DNA from: Acanthaster planci
Taxonomy: Eukaryota; Echinodermata; Asteroidea; Valvatida; Acanthasteridae
Assembly: GCF_001949145.1 (NCBI RefSeq)
Contig: NW_019091396.1
Coordinates: forward strand, 62,001-126,000
Direction: 5' to 3'
DNA: 64,000 nucleotides
The notes under the pieces were generated by a model. The model worked only from the letters and a program-made list of their open reading frames with translations, did no database searches and was not told the DNA's origin. Every line of letters starts with the position of its first letter. Position 1 is the first letter of the stretch. Position numbers and translations under genes: made by a program. This document shows positions 24,201 through 39,200 of the stretch, one piece after another.

Positions 24201-27200
24201 GCCGTGACGACGTCGGTACACACGGAGAGGCAGGGCAAATTTCCGAAGCGGAGATCCGTCTTTAAACATTACCCGCGATATGGCGCGCTCGCCCAGACTT
24301 GCAGGTGTGCACGGCGATTAGTTCTGTAGGCCGCTTGGAAGGAGAATTGCGCACCTACATGCATACGAGTGTTGGTGATTTTGCCAGCGATTGTAACTGT
24401 GGGGTATGACAAGAGAGACTCCCTAGGTAGATGGAAATATGCCTTGTAAAGTCAATCGCAAGTAACGTTTAATTGTGAATAACCACACAGTATCATCGAC
24501 TGCTCCAGACCGTCCTTGTGTTGCAGACAATTACCGCAAACAGGAGTGATTCGTAATGACGCGTGACGTTGCCTCAGCGGTTGCTGAGTTCTTATTGAAG
24601 GAACACCGATTGGCCAAGGGTGTTTTATCTTCAGCTTTTGGTGGCGCTTCCCTTGTGATACCTCCAGGGCTTTTTGGAGCAAGAGTTGTGACTTGAGCGC
24701 CTCGTTGCAGGAATCAAAATGGTGGATTATGCGTCAGTGCACTTGGACAATTAATTCAAAGCACAACAGCTACATGCTGCATCACATGCACACGCAATCA
24801 ACGATCATTTTGGTTCCAAAGTCTGAAGTTGGCTCAACTCTCCCTATAGACTTTTTTCACCCATGAGACTGGATTGCACTAAATGTAAACAATACCACCA
24901 CGTGTGGACCGCCTTGGCCACGTTGATCGTATATATTCCTACGGGCAGGTTCAACCAGGTACAGGCGCACGTGCGAACCCTGCATTCTTGACTAGTTTAT
25001 CATAAATGAGTTGATTACCATCACAACACTATGCACTCATTACCATCACAACCCATCATAGGTCCGGCACGATCGTGACATCACATAAAAAGGTCTGGCC
25101 CCTTTTCCCCATCTCTAAAGACAAAAGAGTGAAAACCCACACCGAAACCTTACTTTCAAAATCAGTGGGTCTCTTATAAATCTACTCCCTAAGAGCAAAA
25201 ACCTCACTCTCATGGACAGTGGGTCTCTTATAAATCTACTCCCAACGTGAACTTTAGGTGACTTTGCTTCTTTCTTTCTTCTTTGACTAATTCACTTATA
25301 ACCGTGCTTTTAAAATTCCAAGAAAGAAGTTTAACGCCAAAACGGTTATTGGGTCTGTTGTTACATCAATCATTCAATGTGCATGAACATAATGTACAAT
25401 GCCTATACTTTTCCCAAACGCTCAAATAACATACAAAGATGGTTTCAGATACAGAGCGCTGCGACGTATGAGGACTTTACATAGTTCCAAGTCCAGAAAG
25501 AAAATTGCACAGAGCAATAAACATTGCAGTTCTTTTTTTCCCTCGTTTTTTAAAGTTTGTTTAGTGATCCACGGCCTCACTGTCGAGTCAAAGAGCTCGA
25601 GGCGAAACCAGACTATTTCTTCCTCTTCGCCATCCTGGCAAACATTTACGCAGAACGCCTACACTTTGGATTTCAAGTGCCGCTCGGTCTCACTCCTTCA
25701 ACGAGCTTGGATATTATTGCACCAGCCACAGCCTTCTTTTTATGACCGACCCGTTATTAGATGCTCCAGCACCCATGGAAAAGGATCACTTTCTCAAAAG
25801 GCGAATATCCATGATATGCGATATAACCTGTTGTCACTGTGTAACAGAGCCTATCCCGGTGCGAGAGCTGTTAACACGTCTTTGCTGCCGTCGCAAATTG
25901 GCCCTAACAATAATTGAGTTCCACGGCAGAAATGGTGCTGTATTATTTACGAATTGCATTGCGCCTCGTCACGCGTCTACGGCCCTTTCCCCTAATTTCA
26001 CAGTTGCATTTCACAAAGCCTCGGGCTTTAAGATTTTTCTCAGCTTCGTTTGGGCAAGCTGGTTGAAGTCGTTAGTGTACACAGTATACATAACGAGTTC
26101 ATATAGGCCTATCCAAGAAAAAAAAATGGGATGTGGTGAGTCTGAAGTGAAACGCTTATGATTTAGAAGAAGCTCTCGTCGGTAATTTAAATTTCTGTGT
26201 GCTTTGGTCGTAAAGATTCACAACACATCATGCAACCGCCATTCTACTCTCGTAATACCACCAGTGGTTTCAAAAATTCCAAAAACAACAGCGTTTGTTT
26301 AAATGCATGCCCGTGGTACTCGAGCGTGTAAAAACAGACACGAAAACGATTATTGTACAGTTGCGGATTGAAGCGTGTACTTGATGTCCTTATAAAGGAG
26401 AGTTGGCAAATTACACGCGCGTGCGATCTTCGCGCGCATCTGAGCGACACCTCCGAGATGGCTGCAGCTTAATCGCCGATTCTGTGTATACGTGTTACGG
26501 TCTAGGGTATGTTAGTGTAAGGAGAATAGAAGCCTTTTCATTCAGGGATCTTTACGGCCAGATCCCCTTAGATTCTCTGTTAATTGCCTGATTACCTTCG
26601 GGTCTTAATTAAGGACTCGATCTGGGCAGAGGAAAGTGCAAAAATGTGCTGGGGCTATTTTTGAAAAAAAAAGAGAGACAAAGAAGATGCAAATCGAGAT
26701 CACTGTGTATCATCTCTCCAACCCGAGGCAATTAACAAAAAGAGACTCTTGAGATAAGACGAAGACGTAAAGATCTGTGCATTTCTGGGGAGATTTTCCT
26801 CCAGTGGGCTCTACCGTTAACCCACGGAATTTAACAGAAACGTCTTTCAGAATATGCTAATTACATCAGCGCTATTCATCACGAGATCATTAATTACCTT
26901 ACAGGTTGAAATAACGCTTCTTTTGTGTTCCATGATCCATTTTTCGATACCGCGGGAACAATCCTGGCAATGCTGAGAGGATTGACCAAAGGCCAAGGCA
27001 GCTACAGGAAGTACCGGAACGTCTTCTATGGGTACTTATGGAATGGCTGATATTGGGGAGCATCAAGTACCGAAAAAATTCATATTCCAAGACAACTAAC
27101 ATCTACTGATGGCAAATGGCGATATTCGCTGTGGCACAATGAATGATTCTGTCCACGAGTCCAATTTGCACTCATGAACCTGCACTGTTAAGCCACGCCC

Positions 27201-30200
27201 ACTGCACAAGTCGGCAGAGCCTTATGCAGCCAGTTCTACACACAGCTGTATAGATGGATCCCAATACGACGCTTTTAGCGTCGATCTGCGCACTTCCGCG
27301 TTTGAAAACGAGGCTGTATGTTTCAGCTTCAATTCTTAATACGATCAGACGATTGAAAGTAAGGAGTTAAGACACAAAATCCATAAAGGTATGTTAAATT
27401 CAGACTTTTCAGGCCGCAAATTTTTGTAGAAGAGTCTCTCAGGATGACTCGACACGTAAAATCAAAAGAAAAAATAACGGCAGTTTACCGTGAACTATTA
27501 AACGTAGGCCTACTGCGATAGTTGTGTATCTGCATGTGCAGTGGGCGTGGTTTAAACTGAAGTGGCGTCACACTTACAAACCGGATACTGCATATACTGT
27601 GTCGACTCCGCGGGTGCGCACGAGCAAGTTCAACACAGAGAGCCTCGGTTTCGATGCAGATATGCGCAGACGGCGCTAATGTGAAATCCATCTATTAGAA
27701 AGGCATCAGGCAAACACGTGATTGGTCTAACCACAATCGGGCTGGGTACGTGGAAAGGGAGGGGCAAGGCTCTTTCCGTGGCCGGGGAACCGATCAACCA
27801 TCAACAGTAAAAAGGGCCATTTCTGTGGTATTACACAAATTAGTGATTTTCAGCCCATCGTGCCCGATCTGTTTTCGTTTTTCCCTTCTTTTCTTTTTTT
27901 TTTCATGTTAAGTTTTTCATTTTCTCAAGAGGGTCAAACCTCTTTGCTGCTCGCCCCCCCCGATACCCGATGAGCGGGGCCTAATTAACGGCGGGGCCAA
28001 CTGCAGGATGTACTGCGACGGTTTGAGTATAGCTGGAAGTTATGGGTCCTCGGTACACCTGTCATTTTACCCGAAGGCAGGTGTTGTACTCCCACAAATA
28101 GTCCAATCAAGTATTGCAATCCAGAGCGTTTTTACACATGAACCGGGCACTTTAACTAACGACTCGCCTTTGCCCCCTCCCCAAAAAACCTGTGCATGCT
28201 GCTCTGTGCTGCTCCAATCAGACTTGTTGAGGGCGGATCCAGGATTTTTTCCGGGGGGTTGGGAAATTTCTGTTCACACATGTATTTGTTGTCGTTGTCG
28301 TCTTTGTTTTGTTCTTAACCGTTTACTCAACATAAGGCTCCCATAGTTTAAACTTCTATGTTGTCGTCTAGCTTGTAAACGCAGGCCCCTAAAAATGCCA
28401 CTCTGGATCCGGCTACAACCGGTAGAACATTTCTGGCCGACGTTCGACCGGCTGACCCACGAACAACATATCGCAATTTACGAACATACGAGAACGAACC
28501 GCTCGAACTCGGCCGTTGTGTTATTTAGGGTGAGTTATCCTTAAACATATTAACACCCTCGTTCACGGCTATGTAAAATGACGAAGGGAGCATATGTAAA
28601 GCCTACAGTGTACACACGTTTGTACTCGTAAGAGCCACTAGAGGAACACCCTGTGTGTGAAGCAGAATGCGTGTAGCCAATTTTAAACAAAATGCGTTAT
28701 CAAGCCACCCACAGAAGAGGGCTAAGGCAGGAAATGGAGTTAGCGTAGGCCTATGGACATTATTAAGTGACTAAGTAAAGTGGGTGTAGGGTTCTGACAA
28801 TCAGATTATACACATGAGTGTAGATACCAATCAGCCCATATTACGAGGAACTTCGGTTGCTGCCAAATGAAACATGGCCGTTATATTTCCTTTGAGCTCC
28901 AGAAGCATGTGGTCATGCATACGTTACGAAGCTCGGAATCAGTGAAATCAGCTAGCACGCGATTTTTTTCCTTGAAGCTTTTTAAAGCCATGTGACCTTA
29001 GCAACGCTAGTAATGACGCACGCAACCTTGGTACGCTGCTTGCTTGCTCAAGCTGGCCGCACCGACAGAAAGCTCCAAAATGAATCCCTCAAAATAATTG
29101 CGTTCAGTTGCAAGAGGAGGGGTTAATATTAAACAACATCAAACCGTGTCCCACGGCCTGAGTGACGTGCGGATGTTCCCCTTTAGGGCAAGCCGTTCCT
29201 CACAGCAAAGACCATGACAACCGTAAATGACCTACAATGGCTTTTTCATGTTTGGCCAGGCTCCACGCGCCGCAGGCGACGGACTGTGCGCCGTGAACTC
29301 TGGTTGCAACGACGGGGAGTGAGGCGGAAGAAAGTTCCCGCGCTTACCGAACACAGAGCCCGCCTCTTATTCCATGCAAATGACGGCGCAGAATAAAGTG
29401 TACCGGTTCAACGAGTTTACTCAACGAAGGCCTGGGTAAATATCGGCATTGAAATGTTTCTACGCAACCATTCTACTTTACTCCTCTGCGCTCCATAAAC
29501 TTTTCACCTCCAGCTTGGAATCCACGGACAGATTTCGCTTTGTGTTTTACGGGGTTGAGTTCTTCAAGGCTGTTAATGTTTGGTTCTTTTTTTATCGGGG
29601 GGGGGGGGTGGAAGCCATCAGCTAATTCTTTCTTACGTATTAGAATTACTTCGTGAACAAACAAAACAGGCAGCTAGAGAACGTCATCCGTCAGACCGGT
29701 TCTTGTAGCTGACACAGCAAAACCGTCATGTGATGATAACACGCATCAAGGCAGATTCATAGGCCAGTTCATACGACTGGCGCGTGTGAAATCACGGCCC
29801 GTTCACCCAGGGATGTGCAACTTAAGCTCAGAGCTGGTTCAATGTGTGTTACGGCCGGCACAATGTCAAAGCAGAAATCAAATTGGATTATCTCTAATAA
29901 TCAAACATATATTCCTGTCTACCACTTCAGGGTGCACCCTTTCTAAAAATATGTTGCTCAAGATATTTCATCCCATACATTCTGAGAAAAGTGTACCACA
30001 AAATTGGGGAATTTTGCCTCATTAAAACTTCGTTTCTCCTTGAAATCGATAAATGAAGATTTATTCGTCAAAACGAATAGATTTAAGCACCGCGTCGGCG
30101 CATCGTCTCGGCATAACCACGGCTGCACTGTACATGCTGCATACTGCAACGCGTGTCATGTGGTCACGAGTTTTCTCGAGAAAAGTCGAGAGCGCCCGTG

Positions 30201-33200
30201 GGGGTAATAACAATCCGTAACACGCTTGGAACCAAGGTCGCACATGTGTTTGCACTGGGGCCACTCGCGGTTGCACATCCCTGGGTGAATGGTCCGTAGT
30301 GAAATCGAAGCGAATGTGACCCCACCAAAGATTTGCAGTGAAATGTCGCTCTAGCTGAAGATTTGTCCAAGTTTTGCGAATTTGCAGCACGAATATTTCA
30401 TCTGCCAGCCACATATTTGAACTTGCCTTTGCTTTCGAGCAAAGTATGAACCAGGCGGCCGTAAGCGCCACATCGGGAACATTGGGATCGGGAACAAAGA
30501 AAAAACAGATACGAATTCCCTGCAAGGCAACTCAACGGACTTCCCTTTTCTCTCAGTTTGTCTCCACGACATTACTGAACGCTGTCTGAAGCCGTTAAGT
30601 AATTCTGATGCATAATTATTACAAGCACACTTGTAACCTGCCATTGAAATGAGAAACCTGCAGCTTATCTAGGGTGTGAGTCGGATCTCATGCATCTTCC
30701 GACTACACTCGGCATTGGGTTCATTCCCTGTCCTGAGTCTCTGTTGACTGAACCCTTTATCCGTGTCAAATGACCGACACACGCTCGTGACCTGGCATTT
30801 TGCCGCGAAAGTTGCCTTTCTCACCAACGGTGAGTAGTCGGATCGAGTACACCGTCCGACTACGGTCGGCGTTAAGTTTTGTCCCCGACCTTTTTTTTTC
30901 TGATAACTGAACCCACGTCCCTCTGTCGAGAGCAAATTCACTCTGTGGACTCATTCATTAAAACCGCCGCTAAAAGTGTGTACACAAGGTGGAGTGTCAA
31001 CACCGGGACAGACAAATAACTGACACCCTAGGAAAAATGCTTTCTAAGATAATTAGGGGCTAAATTTAAGATGAAAAGTGCACTCCAAATAAGCACGAAC
31101 CTCAGTTTTCGCGAGGGAATATCTAAGTTCCAAGTCTGCTGTTGATTTGCATTTCGCCAATGCTGCCTTTAAGCGATAGCTGTTTGTGGGGGCGACATAC
31201 AATGTCTGGAGTTATGTTCCGTGAATGGAGAGTCGTGCAGAGTAGGCCTGGCAAACGACAATTTCTGTGTGCTGCGTAAAGTACCTTGGGAGACATTTAA
31301 GATGCTTGGTGAAGAAAACGCAGCAGGATATGTTTTTTCTCTCTCTCTTGACGCTTGCGTCATGTTCGAGCTGCTGTGTGCAGGTTCAAAATGACGTAAA
31401 AAGTAGAAAAGAATCCTCGTCGGCGCTTAAATGCAACTAAGCACCCCAGACGTCTCTAACCGCAGGCCGTTTCGGGGGGGGGTTAACGAGTTGGAAAAAT
31501 TATCATGTCATGGTCCTTCATGTTCAGAAATTAAATATACGCATCGCCGTATTATGATTGCCGGTTTATTAATTAACCCTAACCCCCTAGGGTGTATGTA
31601 AAATCAAACTGCCACTTTGATTTGGGATAGTTAGGGTTAAAAAAACTGGCAATAACAGCCCAAGGGCTGAATTATAGCACAGTTTAACAATGAATATTAA
31701 ATAAAGCAAGAGTGAGATAAAACAAAACAAGACAATATGTAAGCAAACGTATCCATATACACAAACATGAAACGATATAAATTAAATACAAGATATCGAT
31801 TGAGACATGAAATGGAAATTGTGTTATGGCTTGGTACCGGTTCATGTTGTTAGGAGAAAGAAACCAATATGCAGGGTGTCCAAACCATGAGATATGATTA
31901 TAATTTATAAGGATCTCCGAAAAGTAAAAGCAGTATTCTTTCTAATGATACCTTGATGGTATCCCTCCTGTCATGCATGACTGAACACCATTCTCTTGAA
32001 AATGGGGAATCCGAACTCAGTTGTAACGCTTTGGATAAACCAGTGAATGAGGTTACCCTCTGTCATGCGTGCCCTGGATAAGACATCAGTGGCACACCGA
32101 TTATTTACGCATTACTTTATTATGTTCTATTTTTCGGAGATCCTCATTATAATCATATCTCATGGTCTGGGCATATTAACCCCTTTCCTCAGGGTTGGGT
32201 TTTTTCTGGGACACCCTGTGCAGGGACCCGGAACACTTGAAGTACAAATACTGGGGTGTTAAATTTAACACCGTTGGTGTTATCGGAGAACTACACCAAC
32301 ACTTTTCACTGGTGTTAAAAAGTTAGGTGTTTCTTTTAACACCCTCCAGTGCATTGTAACACTTATCAGTGTGCAAAGTAACACCAGCGGTGTTAAAGTA
32401 ACATCCTATGGTGTGGTCATCTGATAACACCAACAGTGTTGATTTAACACCAGAGTTTTTACTGTGTGCCCTCCCAAAGAACCGCCCGTAGCCGTGCGTG
32501 AAACCTAACATCGCTCTGGCAAGGAGTACATTACTCTTTGCTCCTTGGAGACTTCCGTCTCTGGCAGGTAATCAATCAGGGGAACAAGTGCTGATGATTC
32601 CTCGGTCAAGATTCAGTGTTATACCAGGTCTGATTGTCTCATTCATGTACTTTTGTGCGGAGTGACAGCGTCCAGAATTGAGCGACAATGTTGGCATAAT
32701 GCCGGGCTGAGGAATTTCGACTTATTCTCGTTAAGCCGGATTGGATACTCGGTTAGGTCTATCTTTATCGACTAATATGATTGTTTTTAATTAAAAAGGG
32801 CGTGGATTCCCCTCAGGCCTCGAACTTGACAACAAGAGACATAGGAACATCTCGACGACTTAATTTCTCAACCTGCCAATGTGTACCAGAAGCGAAGAGG
32901 TGATCGTATTAAATCTTCAGTTCTAAGGCTCTGAGTTATCTGAGACTTGCTCTAACAACGAATAATTATGAAGTCGTGCTCTCCACTATTACAACATTTG
33001 ACAGCAGCATGCTGTTCTTGCACATTATTACATGACCTTCGCTGGCTATGGTGACTGACGCTTCAGAAACAGCAACACTTTTAACGGTCCAACGGCATCA
33101 GATGTTGATTTTGAGTAAGATTAGTTCATTCCAGAAATTAGGAGAAAAAAAAGTTGAAACGCAATTTTAAACAATTGCCGCGCGTATTCTTGCGCATTTT

Positions 33201-36200
33201 TCATTAGCCATGAACTCACATGTGTAATTTGCACTACAAAACAGAGCGGTTCATTTTATAACTGAGCGTAACTAGTTACACTGCGCAGGACTTGTTTCTG
33301 ATGATTACCACATATCAATGCTAAATCAGTTCTACGGTTCCACGGGCCACGGTGACCTTCACTAAGGGGTGATGCATCCCCCCTACGCATGGCCAAGAAT
33401 ATGATCTGCTGATAATCAGTTGGGAAAATAGGGGGAAAAAATCTCACTCTGAGTAAATTTCACCGCTGCGCGATAATTCTTGCTGATAACTTCTTTCGTC
33501 TTTTTTTGCCATCAGTCAATTGGCGCAGCCTTCATTAAGGTTAAGTCAAACCAATGATAATAAAAAAAGCCAGCGCTCACACTCAACGATACCGGCGTTT
33601 CATTAGTGCATCAAATACACCAGACGGCGGATTCCTGCATTAACACGCGGACCAACGTTCCCGTTTCAGGTGTCCACAGTCATGAACAAACCGGCCAACT
33701 GCAAACGACGACTAAAGAAAGATCGCCACTGTTTGCCCTTCTCCTCTTCATCGTCACTGTTGCCGTTGTCCTCACACTGACGGCAGGCCAGAGTTATTGT
33801 AAACGGCAGAGAGTCTCGAGTGAGACTAAGCCTCGCATACATACACAAAGACGATGATGCTTCAGGGTCACCTTTCTGAAACGCATGGATAGAACAACAG
33901 AACAGCCGTTGGTATCTTCTTAATATCAACCATTCGGTCCCTGAAATTCTGAGTCGCTGGAAACTGAGCGATGCGTGACTAAATTTGCCCGGAATCGTGC
34001 TCGGCGCCAGCAACTGGATCTGCCGACGATATGTAATTTTTTTTTTTTGGGGGGGGTGTTTCTAGCTCTTTTCATCAAATATTCATATTACTGAGGCGGC
34101 AGTTTGGATTCAGGCGCGCGTTGAAGTTGGTTGACCGAGAGACTGGGGGAGAAATTTAACTTGAGTGTATTTTCATAAAACAAATTTGGTCAATGAATAA
34201 TTACTTTAGTCGAGTGCGCTTCCAACATTAGACTCTCTGCTTGTGTGTTTAGGTTCGGTTTGTTTTCTCTCCTAAATAAAAGATGACGTGCCTTTTGTTT
34301 GGAAAAGTAAAATGAAAAAATTAATAGAGCTTTGTTGTTACTGACGTCTTTGACGAGGATGCAAAACCTTAGTTTGGGACACATAATAATAGAGACAAAG
34401 AGGAGCCGACTTTGCCTTTTTCAGACGGCCACTGTTAAACCCGAGTAACATGAGTAAGATGGATTATCCTTTTCTATATTCAAACCTTCATGTTCACCTA
34501 TCAGCCCCGGGGGCTGGGACGCACCTTGCTTTACCTGCAGTCGGGTATAATCACCACCAACACCACACAATATCAATCACATTAATCCTCCTCAAATTGG
34601 CGTCCTCCAGTAATCATCGTAGCACAAATTGTCATCCCTGATGAGCTTGTTTGTAAAAAAAACATCTACGTTACTAGCAGTTTATGAACTTCTGCGGCGC
34701 CTTCGCCCAGTAACTTTCTAATAGACAGTCCTTGGCTACATTTTTTTTTATTGGGAAGTATCAAATTATTTGGGAAGGCTGTCAACTCCCTTACGGCGTT
34801 CACAAACAGCAACGACAACAAAAAGACAATGACGACGATGACAACAATTACAGTATACAGCAAATAAACAAAGAAACAAAGAAGCAAACACCCCAACAAA
34901 CGCCCCAAAAACAAACAAACAAACAAACAAACAACAAACAAACACCCCCAACAACCCCAACAAACAAACAAACACCCCCAACACCCCAACAAACAAACAA
35001 ACAACAAACGACAACGATACCGTTAAAGAACAAAAAAAATTGAAAACCCTCAAAACAAATAATGTCAACGATTAGGGCGAAAAAGACAATATCAACAGCA
35101 ACAACAATGAAAAGCCGACTTCTTATGATCTGTTAGTTGTCATTTTAAAAGGGTAACGGTGTTCGTGGAATCTTTCTTTTCATATATATAAATTATAGTG
35201 GTAAGTCCGGACTGCTACACCATTTCTGACCACCTGAAATTCCTCACGTTTGGATTCTGTTCTTACGGTATACTGGCCAATCGACGTGGGACATAGGGAA
35301 TTTTGAATACACCCTAAACGGTTAATTAATTGATAAAACGTTTTTGAAACAAAAAGGCTGTATTCCAGAAATCATTTCAGTTCGACGCGATGTGTGATTT
35401 ACAAGCAAGTTCTAGTGCAAAGTAACTTTACTCAAAAGAAAGAAAATCGACTTTTTGGCGATTCCTTTCCTTCAAAATTCAGTTGTGCAAACGTTTATAC
35501 ACTCCAACTGAACAATGAAGTGGTGACATACGCATTATGAGCAATCAAGGATGGATGCAGAACGAATTCTTTTCTGGGACAAATTTTCGAGGAGGGAGGG
35601 GCAAAAAATGGAAAGTTTTAAGTAACATTTTTAATGGCCTTTCTGAGCGGTGAGGCTGCATTGTGAGGCTTTTTGAACGCCTTTGAAAAGAAATAGCAAA
35701 CATCGCCTTACTCTTATTATTTTTCAACAACTAAAACAACATTTTGCCCCCTCTTTGGCAGGGGGGGGGGGCATGCCAGTGTGTGCAATGCTCGAAGTGA
35801 TGTCAGGTGAGTGAAATACCAAACATTAGTTGCCCAAATTTCTGCGTCTTTGCCAGCTTTCCAAACGATTACGTTCATTTTTTTTCCCCACTGACTAGAC
35901 ACAGAATTGCAGTTTTCATATTTGAAGGGGGCAGCAGTTGCTCTTATGGCGCATTTTTCTTTCCGTTTGCTATGCCTTCAAAAGGTCGACCCTCGCATCT
36001 CCTTTCTCGTTAGACATAGCAACTGTGGCGTAGCCACAGGGGGGCCTGGGGGCACGTGCCCTCCCACAAATTTCCGGTGCCCCCAAGGTGCCCCCCCCCC
36101 TTGAAAAAAAACGGAGGAATGCATATCGAACAAGGCAAACAAAAACTTGCCCCAAAAACACACCACTGGAAGCTGGTGCCCCCCCCGTAAGATGCTGGTG

Positions 36201-39200
36201 CCCCTTCGTGCCCCTCCCGCCGTAAAATCCTAGCTACGCCACTGCATGGCAAAACCACTTCCACACTTCGCCCAAGATATCTTTATGACCATCTCAACAA
36301 ATCGTATGAGAGAGATTACATGTTATAGTAACAGCAACCCATAACGCATACATTAACAGTAACCTATATTTTTCGAATGCTTGCGCATATGGAAAACAAA
36401 AGGATAAACGGAACGTGTAGTTTAGGCACACGTCGCGGTAGACAGTAGAAAAAGGGTCTCTTCCTAAAACGTGTATTTCATGCCACAGAGTACTTTTCGC
36501 TCCATACTGTTTTGCACGGACCCACACACTCAAGTGTGTATTTGCCTGCAACTGAGGACCACCTATTGTTCCTCGTTTGTTTGTACCTTTAGAAGACCAC
36601 CCATATGTTTTGTACACAGTTGTCAATCGGGGACACCTGTGTCAATCGGGGACCTTATTGTCCTCTATTCTTCAGGGTCCCCAATTGAATGCAGAAACAA
36701 ACTCACCCTTACATATGTATACTTGTGGGGTATTTTCTTTGTTCTCGTGTACAAAACTCCCGCACAACAAGGAAAAAAATTCAAATCACTGCCATTTCAA
36801 CCAAATTCAGTTTCCTGGGCTGAAATTTCGACCCTATGTCCCTTGCATAAAACACTTCAATTTGCGACGAATGAATGGCACTTGAAAACTCCTCCTTTTT
36901 GGGTAAATTTGAAATATCTATTTCGTGAAATTCTTCTGGGGTACCACTTAAGCACTCCACAAGGATCAAAACCGGACTTGTGGGGTACCTTCCATTGTTC
37001 CGGTACCCCATCTAAGCACCATGTACAAGCGCGCACAATGTTGCGGTTAATAAGGCCTCATGGTTTATCTCCATACTCGACAAATGAAGCATCTGCAGAT
37101 CTGGCCACGTCGTTGCAAGGGCAAAGACAACGAAGACGCAGCTCACCGCCGATCCTCACAGGGAGACCTCGCCGGCCAGGCAGAATCGATTCTGGGAATC
37201 CTAATCACGACGGTGCAAATACTATGAGAAAATCGATAATCGTGGCCTGCAAAAACTCGAGACCCATTTCATTTTGTTATATATATCAAATGGGGCAGAA
37301 ATGAAACGATGAGATGCGGGTGTTTCCATTTAATTATCCTCTGGCATCGCAGACGTCTGCACTGGCATGCTACCATTCAATACAGCTTGCTCCGGATATT
37401 GCCAACCTTGACTCGACTAAAGCTGTCTCTTTATCTCTCGTCGCCAACTACTGATTTTGCCCCTTTTCAGCGCCTGCTGTGAAAACACCAACGCGAGCTG
37501 CGAATCCACTCGCGGTAGTGACGTGCAATCCATCCATGAAAGTCCCGACGGATGGAAGCACCATTTCGCATTTGGTGACCAAATCAGCTATAGACCGATT
37601 GCGCCCACTAATTAGCCATGTGACCTACATGTATTGTGGGCATCAAATATCAACAAACATGGTGTAATCCCATAGCAACAAGCGCCATATGTGTAATTTA
37701 CCAAAAGTAAAGCCAACGGTCGGTATGATACTCAGACTACTGATGTGCTGAGTATCATACCGAAAACCGGGCTTCATTGTTGGTGAAGAAAATTCAAAAC
37801 ACACTTTGCGATGGAAGGACGTCATGTTTCCTGGTGTCTGATACCCACTATAAGTCAAAAGCCTGTGATTCGGCTTGTGTCTACTTTTCAGTACGGATAC
37901 CGAGTGCTATATGTCACATTCAATCCCAACCCCATTTCACATCGACCTTTTAAAAGTTAGTTCAATATCCTACTACTTTTCTCGAAAGCATTTACCCCAA
38001 GGGTCAAGCGTGAAATGTTTTTCATCTTTTCACGAGGAGACAGGCATGCCCCGTTCAGCAAGAAGAATGTTTGAACCTCCCCGTCCACCTCGTCGAAAAC
38101 AGAAGAGACAAGAAATCGGGCTGCTGAGCAATATTATGCCACTGACATGTCCCAATAGTGTATCGAATATCTCATGAATTAACCAACGACTCTCAGTAAA
38201 TAAACATTGGTTTCCTGTGGTAACGGTGCAGTCCACAACGTGGTACCTTAATTGTCTCGCTAACAGCGCGATGTACATTGTACGCACTCGGTAGTCCTTT
38301 CTGTATTCGTAGCAAGGTCATCTACACTCCGAACCGCTCTAATTGGAATGACTCAAAATGGTGAATATAATTGTTGTCCAGATTCAGCATTTGATTGAGG
38401 TATTTTTATAGCTATCTATTGCGGACGTGGTAACATTGAAAAGGAAAATAAAATCCCGCGGTACATGTATTTTGTTTTCATTTCTATATTTTGAGACAGA
38501 GATATCCCAATTTGGGATCAATTATGTGTGTTATAATGGAGCCTTGCTGGATTCAAAACATCTCTTTTGTGGGGTTGAACTCACTTTGAAGGGACGAGCT
38601 GCTTCACAGATAAGTCAGCCGAGATAATGGAAATATGATTTCAACTCTGCTTTGCATTTTGATCGTGGAAGGTCTGTACTGTAACATACTGCATTGTGCA
38701 TCCTGTCCCGCAATTTCTTGATTATAAAATACATCAACGAATTCAAGAAAATAGCGCCATTAAAGTAACTACCATTGATCAGGAAAAGTAGCAAGTTGAA
38801 AGCAGCCTTTGGTAATTGTTGGACGTTCGATAAAGAGAGCGTCACGACATAATATAGTGGAGGGGAGACAGGATAAGCCCTGTGATTATGGCTGTGAAGT
38901 TAAACTTGAGATCGAGGTTTCGATGTTTGGAGTCAGGCATACTATGTTTGACAGCTTCATAATGCTATGAACAATACAGAAGAGAGTTTGGATGCATCTG
39001 CTGCCACCAAGTGTCGCAATCAAAGATAACAGGTCATGTTCGACACTGACATTTTGAATGAGTTTGTGGTGGATAAATTCAGGCTAGTTTCATTTATCTT
39101 CACCGGTAACCCCCCCAAAATGCTACGTTTTGTTTAATAGATTGGCCTGTGTCGTTCTGACGTTTTGCGTCGGTAAGAACAGACAATAACGTCAACCTGC

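Noticed and set aside
25399-25917. 172-codon + strand frame
   Set aside because: Composition follows local base composition and there are no motifs, membrane segments or splice signals beyond chance.
31570-31645. Telomere-like TTAACCCTAAC and GTTAGGGTTAA
   Set aside because: Only one or two units in each arm of a short palindrome; not an interstitial telomere array.
34666-35068. Val/Cys/Leu-rich frames resembling membrane proteins
   Set aside because: Low-complexity AAAC/CCCCAACAAA tract read on the other strand.
36471-37304. 277-codon + strand open frame
   Set aside because: It crosses repeat family D modules that recur elsewhere in another order, has no domain features and no splice or start support.
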